Assembly (NCBI RefSeq): GCF_000144605.1
Contig: NC_014375.1
Location: 806,001-870,000 of the forward strand
DNA: 64,000 nt
Direction of reading: 5' to 3'
Origin: Brevundimonas subvibrioides ATCC 15264
GTDB taxonomy: Bacteria > Pseudomonadota > Alphaproteobacteria > Caulobacterales > Caulobacteraceae
The position numbers and the translations under genes are program-made. Below the pieces are notes generated by a model. It did not search any database and was not told the origin of the DNA. It saw nothing but the letters and a program-made list of their open reading frames with translations. This document shows, piece by piece, positions 16,915 to 25,788 of the stretch (within the stretch, counting starts at the first letter, position 1; every line of letters starts with the position of its first letter).

Positions 16915-17628
16915 CTATCGCTCCCAGTCGCCGACCGCGGCCTGCCACAGGGTCATGGCGGCGATGGCGGCGGTGTCGGCGCGCAGGATGCGGGGGCCCA
17001 GGGATACGGCCGTGGTGAAGGGCAGGGCGCGGAGGCGATCGCGTTCCTCGGGCGAGAACCCGCCCTCCGGCCCGATCAGGATGGCCCAGGGACCGGATTC
17101 GGTGACGGCCGAGGCGACGGGCGCGCCGCCGGTCTCGTCGCAGAACATCAGCCGGCGCGACGGGTCCCAGCCGTCCAGGAGCGCACCCAGCTTCTGCGGA
17201 TCGTCGACGGTCGGCACGTCGAGGCGGCCGGTCTGTTCGGCGGCCTCGATGGCGATGGCGTCGAGGCGGTCGAGGCGGACATGGTCGACATTGGTGCGCT
17301 GGGTGATGGTCAGGCGGACCCGGGCCGCGCCCAGTTCGGCCGCCTTCTCGACGATGGTCTCAACGCGGGACTTCTTCACCACGGCGACGATCAGCTCGAG
17401 GTCCGGGCCATAGGCCTGGGGGCGGACCTGGTCCTCGGCCCGGAGGATGACGCCCTTCTTGAGAATTTCGACGAGGGTGGCGCGCCACTCGCCGTCGCGA
17501 CCGTTGAACACCAGCAGGTCGTCCCCGAGCTTCAGGCGCATGACCTGGGTCAGGTATCGCGACTGGTCCAGCGTCGGAGCGACGGCGGCCCCGGGGGCGA
17601 GAGGCTGGGTGACGTGAAGGCGGATCAT
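16915..17628 (-). CDS. rsmE: 16S rRNA (uracil-1498-N3)-methyltransferase
   Basis: A 237-residue SPOUT-class enzyme that methylates U1498 of 16S rRNA. The N-terminal PUA-like part has SRYLTQVMRLKLGDDLLVFNG. The knot region has ILIGPEGGFSPEERDRLR and SLGPRILRADTAAIAAMTL, the two SAM-binding loops of RsmE. The middle segment VVKKSRVETIVEKAAELGAARVRLTITQRTNVDHV is also typical. The ATG at 17628 follows a short leader that begins beside the palindromic repeat at 17655, so its promoter is probably in or near that repeat. Confidence 0.94.
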   Translation of the reverse strand: MIRLHVTQPLAPGAAVAPTLDQSRYLTQVMRLKLGDDLLVFNGRDGEWRATLVEILKKGVILRAEDQVRPQAYGPDLELIVAVVKKSRVETIVEKAAELGAARVRLTITQRTNVDHVRLDRLDAIAIEAAEQTGRLDVPTVDDPQKLGALLDGWDPSRRLMFCDETGGAPVASAVTESGPWAILIGPEGGFSPEERDRLRALPFTTAVSLGPRILRADTAAIAAMTLWQAAVGDWER

Positions 17629-17654
17629 CCCTGTGTTGTAGTCTGCGTGGGAGC

Positions 17655-17694
17655 CTTGTCATCCCCGACGCAGCGAAGCGGAGATCGGGGACAG
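17655..17694. repeat. Left inverted copy of a 39-base palindromic repeat flanking the GIY-YIG gene
   Basis: The arm begins CTTGTCATCCCCGACG and ends GATCGGGGACAG. Read on the other strand, the copy at 18098-18136 matches it at about 35 of 39 positions. Each arm is itself roughly palindromic (TGTCATCCCCGA against TCGGGGACA), so it can fold as a hairpin. It sits between rsmE and the GIY-YIG gene. Confidence 0.85.
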
Positions 17695-17714
17695 AAGGCG
17701 CACAACCTTGAACA

Positions 17715-17747
17715 CTCCCGGTCAACCCGCAAGGGTTGAGCCGGGAG
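17715..17747 (+). promoter_or_regulatory. Hairpin with GNRA loop covering the ribosome-binding site of the GIY-YIG gene
   Basis: CTCCCGG (17715-17721) pairs with CCGGGAG (17741-17747), and CAACCC (17723-17728) pairs with GGGTTG (17733-17738). GCAA, a GNRA tetraloop, closes the helix, and a small 1-by-2 internal loop interrupts it. The right arm contains most of the GGGAGG Shine-Dalgarno sequence for the ATG at 17755. In the mRNA this would hide the site from the ribosome. It could equally be a protein-binding or autoregulatory element. The pairing is seen directly; the control is inferred. Confidence 0.6.
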
Positions 17748-17754
17748 GATGGTG

Positions 17755-18090
17755 ATGGCGAAGATTTTCTACGTTTACCTGCTCGCGAGCGGGCCGTGCG
17801 GGTGGATGTATGTGGGCGTGACAAACGACCTTGTGCGGCGGGTCGCGGAGCACAAGGAGGGTCTGATCCCGGGATACACGTCCGAGCACAGGATCGATCA
17901 GTTGGTCTGGTACGAGGCCCACCAATATATCGACAAGGCGATCGTCCGTGAGAAGCGGATCAAGCGCTGGCTGCGGGAATGGAAGTTCGCGCTGGTCGAG
18001 AAGGACAATCCGAGGTGGCTGGATCTGTACGGCGAAGTCAGACTCAGGCGTGGGCCCGGTTCGGCGGAGCCGACCGGGCCTCACAGTTAG
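17755..18090 (+). CDS. GIY-YIG nuclease-domain protein
   Basis: A 111-residue single-domain protein. FYVYLLASGPCGWMYVGVTNDLVRRVAEHK holds the GIY-like YVY and YIG-like YVG pair with the following catalytic Arg. VWYEAHQYIDKAIVREKRIKRWLREWK holds the conserved Glu and the basic helix. This is the small stand-alone GIY-YIG class (YhbQ/UPF0213-like), whose cellular role is not settled. I chose the ATG at 17755 because it lies six bases after GGGAGG; an ATG at 17749 is an alternative. The gene is framed by inverted palindromic repeats and a hairpin leader, suggesting a mobile or repeat-associated unit. Confidence 0.88.
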   Translation: MAKIFYVYLLASGPCGWMYVGVTNDLVRRVAEHKEGLIPGYTSEHRIDQLVWYEAHQYIDKAIVREKRIKRWLREWKFALVEKDNPRWLDLYGEVRLRRGPGSAEPTGPHS

Positions 18091-18097
18091 CCCGTTC

Positions 18098-18136
18098 TTG
18101 TCCCCGATCTTCGCTGCGCTTCGTCGGGGATGACAA
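18098..18136. repeat. Right inverted copy of the 39-base palindromic repeat
   Basis: TTGTCCCCGATC to GTCGGGGATGACAA, in inverted orientation to the copy at 17655-17694. It begins 8 bases after the GIY-YIG stop codon. On the plus-strand transcript it would form a strong hairpin and could also serve as a 3' end for that gene and for the opposing acyl-CoA dehydrogenase. Confidence 0.85.
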
Positions 18137-18162
18137 ATGCACCGCGTCCAGGATGGCGAGCG

Positions 18163-19326
<1,164 letters not shown>

Positions 19327-19343
19327 GGCTCGCTCGATCTTAT

Positions 19344-19490
19344 GCCCCCCCCGCGGGGGGAGGGTGGTCGCGTCGCGACCGGGTGGGGACGGCAAGGCGA
19401 TACAGCTCGAATCCGGGTGCGGCTTGCCTTGCCCGCCCCACCCGGCCGTCGCGAAGCGCGACGTCCACCCTCCCCCCGAGGGGGAGGGAG
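19344..19490. repeat. Long fold-back (palindromic) repeat between two acyl-CoA dehydrogenase genes
   Basis: The left part reads GGGGGGAGGGTGGTCGCG ... GACCGGGTGGGG and the right part mirrors it: CCCCACCCGG ... GCGACGTCCACCCTCCCCCC. The arms are about 40-45 bases and surround a centre of about 50 bases. It fills almost the whole gap between the gene ending at 19505 and the gene starting at 19326. Transcribed, it would give a very strong stem. Confidence 0.75.
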
Positions 19491-19504
19491 AGATCAATGT
19501 GTCG

Positions 19505-21286
<1,782 letters not shown>

Positions 21287-21290
21287 GGGG

Positions 21291-21773
21291 TCAGGCTCTC
21301 AGCTTGAACGGATGATGATGGTGATGGTCGAGGTGTTCGCGCAGCACCGAGGCATATTCCTCGGCGCCGGGCAGAAGGTCGGGGCGCTGGTCGGTGAGGC
21401 GCTCTTCCATGGCCGCGCAGGCTTCCTCGGCCATCTGGATGGCGGCGTCGAGATCCTCGCGCTGCTGCTTCAGGGCTTCGATCTGCGCCCGGTGGCGGCG
21501 CAGGGCGATGGCCATCTGATGGGTGTTGCCGTCGTTGCGGTCGTAAAGATCCAGCATCTCCTGGATCTCGGTCAGGGTGAAGCCGATGCGGCGGCCGCGC
21601 AGGATCAGCTTCAGACGGGCCCGATCGCGGGCGTCATAGACCCGGGTCTGGCCCTTGCGCGCCGGGGTTAGAAGACCCTTGTCCTCATAGAACCGGAGGG
21701 CACGCGCGGTCGCGCCGAACTCGCGGCACAACTGCCGGATCGAATAGGTGCGATGGTCGTCTGCGGTCGCCAT
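21291..21773 (-). CDS. MerR family transcriptional regulator (LiuR-like)
   Basis: A 160-residue regulator. The winged helix-turn-helix is YSIRQLCREFGATARALRFYEDKGLLTPARKGQTRVYDARDRARLKLIL, near residues 10-60. A long coiled-coil follows (LRRHRAQIEALKQQREDLDAAIQMAEEACAAMEERL) as the dimer helix, and the tail is His-rich (HLDHHHHHPF). No metal-binding Cys set is present. MerR proteins of this build beside acyl-CoA dehydrogenases (LiuR group) control branched-chain amino-acid and fatty-acid breakdown. A matching operator lies at 21788-21803. Confidence 0.88.
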   Translation of the reverse strand: MATADDHRTYSIRQLCREFGATARALRFYEDKGLLTPARKGQTRVYDARDRARLKLILRGRRIGFTLTEIQEMLDLYDRNDGNTHQMAIALRRHRAQIEALKQQREDLDAAIQMAEEACAAMEERLTDQRPDLLPGAEEYASVLREHLDHHHHHPFKLRA

Positions 21774-21787
21774 GCAGACGTCATAAC

Positions 21788-21803
21788 TTGACGCGGACGT
21801 AAA
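21788..21803. promoter_or_regulatory. Candidate LiuR/MerR operator
   Basis: TTGACG-CGGA-CGTAAA is an imperfect inverted repeat with half-sites TTGACG and TTTACG (other strand). It is placed 14 bases upstream of the MerR start. LiuR-type operators known from Proteobacteria are of the TTTACG/CGTAAA kind, so autoregulation and control of the downstream acyl-CoA dehydrogenases is plausible. Confidence 0.45.
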
Positions 21804-21854
21804 GGGAAGCTTTCAGGTTGACGCAGCGCCGCGCGCGGGCGGATACCGCACGGC

Positions 21855-22058
21855 ATGTCGCGCAAACACGTCAACAAGGGCCTGTCGCCCAAGAAGGGCG
21901 ACCTGCCGGAAAAGACCTGCGTGGTGTGTCAGCGTCCGTTCGCCTGGCGGGCCAAATGGGCGCGCGACTGGGGCACGATCACCGTCTGCTCCGACCGATG
22001 CCGGTCGGCGAAGAAACTCAGCGCGAAACGCGACGGCCCAGCAGCACCGGGATCGTGA
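21855..22058 (+). CDS. DUF2256 zinc-finger-like small protein
   Basis: A 67-residue protein. KTCVVCQRPFAWRAKWARDWGTITVCSDRCRSAKK is the DUF2256 core: a CxxC and a later CSDRC that together would bind one zinc. These small proteins are often found beside cryptochrome/photolyase or deoxyribodipyrimidine genes elsewhere, but none is present here. Its 3' end overlaps the DoxX gene tail-to-tail by 41 bases. Function unknown. Confidence 0.82.
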   Translation: MSRKHVNKGLSPKKGDLPEKTCVVCQRPFAWRAKWARDWGTITVCSDRCRSAKKLSAKRDGPAAPGS

Positions 22059-22464
22059 TCGCCAGCAGCAGGGCGTTGGTCAGGGCGAGCCCCAGATCCA
22101 GACCGATGGCGTGCACGGCCAGCATGGCGGTTTCCACCGCAATCAGACCCACGGCCGAAACCAGCAGCGGCCAGCGCCCGAGCTTCCAAGACACCAGCGG
22201 CGCGACCATGCCCAGCGCCAGAACGATCTCGACGATACCGACGCCGCGGACCAAGCTTTCGCTGACCAGGGCCGGCCAGCTCATCAGGGCCGTCAGGTTG
22301 GAGATCGACTCGGTCAGCTTGGCGTAGCCGGCGGCCACGAAGAACATCGCCACCCAGCCCTGCAGCGTCCAGAGGGTGAGATTCCGGAAGGCGGCACGGT
22401 TGCGGATCTGGGCTGCCGACAAGGTCGGGCGAGCGGAAGCGGGCGGGGCGAAGGTGGTGGACAT
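22018..22464 (-). CDS. DoxX-like integral membrane protein
   Basis: A 148-residue protein with four hydrophobic segments (about 30-50, 70-90, 98-118 and 122-142). The TM1 area WVAMFFVAAGYAKLTESI and the VRGVGIVEIVLALGMV segment resemble DoxX family members, quinone-linked or envelope proteins of poorly defined role. The start MSTTFAPPASARP is preceded by a hydrophilic leader of about 28 residues. It overlaps the end of the DUF2256 gene tail to tail. About 270 bases upstream hold no gene that I can support. Confidence 0.7.
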   Translation of the reverse strand: MSTTFAPPASARPTLSAAQIRNRAAFRNLTLWTLQGWVAMFFVAAGYAKLTESISNLTALMSWPALVSESLVRGVGIVEIVLALGMVAPLVSWKLGRWPLLVSAVGLIAVETAMLAVHAIGLDLGLALTNALLLAITIPVLLGRRVSR

Positions 22465-22733
22465 TTCGGTTTTCGTTTCGTCGGGGAGGACGGGGAGGAT
22501 TTGTAACAGTAGCTAGATCAGATAGGCGGACCGGTTTCGCAAGGGCCGTGAAGACCCACCGTAACCGGTTGTGATGAACAAGCTGTGCCGCAACTACGCG
22601 GCGGCACCGTGGCGGTATGCATACAGATCGGTAATCCAGCGGGCCGCGGCCTGCGCAACCCGTATGGCACGCCCTGCAACGCTTGTCATCAGCCGTGGAC
22701 AACAATTGATGACTTAATGTCGGGCGGGCGACG

Positions 22734-24137
22734 TCAGGCGCGGGATTGCCGGCTGGCCTCAAGGCGATCGAGCTTCTGCGTCAGCGGCGACCAGTCGTCC
22801 GCGTGGTCGATCGCGGCCCAGATCGCCTCGACCTCGTCGATCAGAAGCTCTTCCGGCTCCGGGACGGCGAAGGCCGGGTGTTCCAGTCGTTCCGGCCGGT
22901 CGGGCTCGTGCTCGAACAGGGCGAAGCGGAAGGCGTCGAACGTCTCCCCCTGCCACGCCCTGGCGCGGGGTCCCGACAGGGCGCGGGCCGAGGAGGCGAA
23001 GCCGGCGAACCAGTCGTGGAACAGGGGCTCCCAGCGAATGGCCTCGCCCTGTTCCCGCAGCAGGGCCAGGGTCGTATCCAGCAGGCGCTGATCGGCCGCC
23101 TCGCCCAGACTTCTGACGCCCAGCCGTTCCAGAAAGGCGGCGCGCAGTTCGCGGATATAGGCCGGTCCAAAGCCGTTCAGCGCCTCGGTCAGGGGGGCTG
23201 CGTCGGCCACCAGCTTCAGACAGCCGGCCAACTGGGTCAGGTTCCAGAACACAGCCTCGGGCTGGCGCGCAAAGGCATAGAGGCCGCTGCTGTCGAAATA
23301 GGCCGCCGTAAAGCCCGGCTCATAGGATGGCAGGAACCGCCAGGGTCCGTAGTCGAAGCTCTCGCCCGTGACGTTCAGATTGTCGGTGTTCAGGACGCCG
23401 TGGACGAAGCCCGCCGCGATCCAGCGGGCCGTCAGCCGCGCCGAGGCGGCGACGATGGCGGCCAGCAGTCCAGGCGCGTCCCCCGGGGCGACCGTGGGGT
23501 GGTAGAGGCTGCGGACATGCTCGACCAGGGTCTCGATCTGGTCGGCCCGCTCGAAGTATGCGGCGCGCTGGAAGGTGCCGAAGCGGACGTGGCTGTGCTG
23601 CAGCCGGACCAGGACGGCAGACCGGGTGGGGGAGGGCTCGTCGCCGCGTTCCAGCGCTTCGCCCGTCTCGATCAGGCTGAGGGCCCGGCTGGTCGGGACC
23701 CCCTGGCTTTCGAGCAGGGCTGCGGCGAGAACCTCGCGCATCCCGCCCTTCAACGTCAGACGTCCGTCCCCGGCGCGCGACCAGGGCGTCGTGCCCGAAC
23801 CCTTGGTGCCCAGATCCAGCAGGCGATCTGCATCATCCCGCATCTGGGCGGCCAGAAACCCGCGCCCGTCGCCAAGGTCGGGATTGTAGGTGCGGAACTG
23901 GTGGCCGTGATAGCGCATGGCGACCGGACCCGGCTGGCCGGGCAGGGGGGCGAACCGGCCGAAATGGTCGAGCCATTCGGCGTCCGTCAGGCTGTCCAGC
24001 CCCACGCTCGCCGCAGCGCGGTCGTTCCGGAAGCGCAGGATCGTCCGGGGAAAGTCGGCGGGCCGCACCGCGTCGCCGAACTCGGACCCGAGGTCGAAGA
24101 AGCGGGGTTCCGGGCGGTAGGGAGGGCTGACAGGCAT
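22734..24137 (-). CDS. selO: Protein adenylyltransferase SelO (YdiU/UPF0061)
   Basis: A 467-residue pseudokinase-fold enzyme that transfers AMP from ATP onto Ser, Thr or Tyr of target proteins. MPVSPPYRPEPRFFDLGSEF is close to the SelO N-terminus. LDLGTKGSGTTPWSRAGDGRLTLKGGMREVLAAALLESQGVPTSRALSLIETGE covers the nucleotide loop, and GFVHGVLNTDNLNVTGESFDYGPWRFL holds the metal-binding Asn-Asp pair. PEAVFWNLTQLAGCL and C-terminal features are present. Bacterial SelO usually lacks selenocysteine, as here. The ATG at 24137 gives the family start; an earlier in-frame start at 24221 adds an unrelated leader. Confidence 0.93.
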   Translation of the reverse strand: MPVSPPYRPEPRFFDLGSEFGDAVRPADFPRTILRFRNDRAAASVGLDSLTDAEWLDHFGRFAPLPGQPGPVAMRYHGHQFRTYNPDLGDGRGFLAAQMRDDADRLLDLGTKGSGTTPWSRAGDGRLTLKGGMREVLAAALLESQGVPTSRALSLIETGEALERGDEPSPTRSAVLVRLQHSHVRFGTFQRAAYFERADQIETLVEHVRSLYHPTVAPGDAPGLLAAIVAASARLTARWIAAGFVHGVLNTDNLNVTGESFDYGPWRFLPSYEPGFTAAYFDSSGLYAFARQPEAVFWNLTQLAGCLKLVADAAPLTEALNGFGPAYIRELRAAFLERLGVRSLGEAADQRLLDTTLALLREQGEAIRWEPLFHDWFAGFASSARALSGPRARAWQGETFDAFRFALFEHEPDRPERLEHPAFAVPEPEELLIDEVEAIWAAIDHADDWSPLTQKLDRLEASRQSRA

Positions 24138-24342
24138 TGATCGGAGATGCGGTCTGCCTCGGCCGGGCGCAACCGCCTGTATGGCGGTTCCAGTTGAAAG
24201 TGCGACGCTTGCGGCTATCATGGCCCCAGCGATCAGGTCCGGGCATGCCCCGGGACCAGGCCGGCGCCCCAGGGCGAACCCGGTCAGATGCCCGTCGATA
24301 ACCGGGCGTCACGGAATACAGACCCCCGGACCGGAGGCCGCC

Positions 24343-25572
24343 GTGGCGCGCAGACTGACACTCGACTTCCTGAAGACCGAAGCGGCATCCGGCGCGGTGC
24401 TGAGCCTCGCGGCCGTCGCGGCGCTGCTGGTCGCCAACTCGCCCCTGTCGGAAGCCTATTTCGCCTGGCTGAAGAGCGAGCAGCTGTTCCAGGCCGGTCC
24501 GCTGCGACTGGAGCTGACGGTGTCCGACTGGATCAAGGAGGGCCTGATGGCGGTCTTCTTCCTCGTGGTCGGGCTGGAGATCAAATACGAGATCCTGCGC
24601 GGCGAACTCAGCGATCCGAGGAAGCTGGCCACGCCCGTCATCGCCGCGCTCGGCGGCATGGTCGCCCCGGCGATCGTCTATCTTCTGGTCGCGCGGATTA
24701 CGGGAGGCCCGCCGGGAGGATGGCCCGTGCCGCTGGCGACCGACATCGCCTTTGCGCTTGGCGTGTTCGCCATCGCCGGTCGGGGGCTGCCCTCATCGCT
24801 GCGCGTCTTCCTCCTGACCCTGGCCATCGTCGATGATCTGGGAGCCATCGGTCTGATCGCGGTCCTGTTCAGCAGCGGGATCGACTGGATGCCCCTGGCC
24901 TGGGCCGCCGGGCTGCTTGCCGTGGGCGCGGTCGTCTCGCGCCGCACCATAGCAGCCCCCTTCTGGGTCATGGGGTTCCTGGCGATCTGGTGGCTGAGCG
25001 TGCAGGCCGGGCTCAGCACGTCGCTGGCCGCCGTGGCCTTTGCCGCCATCGTGCCGGTCGCGCCGCGCGCCAGGGACGGGCAGAGCCCCTTGAAGGAAGC
25101 GATGCACGACCTGCACCCCTACGTCGCCTACCTGATCCTGCCGCTGTTCGCCTTCGCCAAGGCGGGGGTGTCGTTCGCGGGGCTATCCCTGGACCAGATG
25201 TTCGCCCCCCTGGTTCTGGCGGTGGCAGCCGGTCTGTTCTTCGGCAAACAGATCGGCGTCTTCGGCGCGACCTGGCTGACCACCGCCCTGAAGCTGGGCA
25301 CCCGGCCGGCCCAGTCGACGTGGCTGCAGATCTACGGAGTCAGTCTGCTTTGCGGCGTCGGGTTCACCATGAGCCTGTTCATCGGAATACTGGCCTTCCC
25401 CGGCGCCATCGATGCGCCCGAACAGGTCGAGGTCAAGCTGGGGGTGATCCTGGGCTCGGTGCTGTCGGCGTCCCTCGGGGCCGCCGTTCTGGCGGTATCG
25501 GCCAGTCGTCGACGCCGTTCCGAAGCTGCGGCCTTAACGAATACTGATCCCGCGACGCGAATATTGACCTAA
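24343..25572 (+). CDS. nhaA: Na+/H+ antiporter NhaA
   Basis: A 409-residue inner-membrane antiporter with about 12 helices. LDFLKTEAASGAVLSLAAVAALLVANS is the N-terminal helix. DWIKEGLMAVFFLVVGLEIKYEILRGEL, PLATDIAFALG and LAIVDDLGAIGLIAVL carry the transport Asp pair. IYGVSLLCGVGFTMSLFIGILAF is the last conserved block. I take the GTG at 24343, which has a clear GGAGG at 24333-24337, over upstream ATG codons. NhaA exchanges two protons for one sodium ion at alkaline pH. It is divergent from selO. Confidence 0.93.
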   Translation: MARRLTLDFLKTEAASGAVLSLAAVAALLVANSPLSEAYFAWLKSEQLFQAGPLRLELTVSDWIKEGLMAVFFLVVGLEIKYEILRGELSDPRKLATPVIAALGGMVAPAIVYLLVARITGGPPGGWPVPLATDIAFALGVFAIAGRGLPSSLRVFLLTLAIVDDLGAIGLIAVLFSSGIDWMPLAWAAGLLAVGAVVSRRTIAAPFWVMGFLAIWWLSVQAGLSTSLAAVAFAAIVPVAPRARDGQSPLKEAMHDLHPYVAYLILPLFAFAKAGVSFAGLSLDQMFAPLVLAVAAGLFFGKQIGVFGATWLTTALKLGTRPAQSTWLQIYGVSLLCGVGFTMSLFIGILAFPGAIDAPEQVEVKLGVILGSVLSASLGAAVLAVSASRRRRSEAAALTNTDPATRILT

Positions 25573-25788
25573 GGTCATCGTTGTCTGTCGCTTTTGCGTC
25601 ACACACGTAGCGGTCGCGGGGCTGAAACATGTCGTGATTGCGTGCGGTCGCTTGTCGCTGGACCCGGCTTGGACTAACCCACGAGTTCGAGAATCCGACG
25701 CCTCGTAAGAAGGGCGCGGTCTGGGAATCAGGAAACGCCGCGACTCACCCCGCATGGGGGTGTCCGGCACATGAGCCGGGAGCCATTC

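Noticed and set aside
22465..22733. Possible tRNA or small RNA upstream of the DoxX gene
   Set aside because: No cloverleaf, no tRNA acceptor pattern and no strong stem were found in this 269-base gap.
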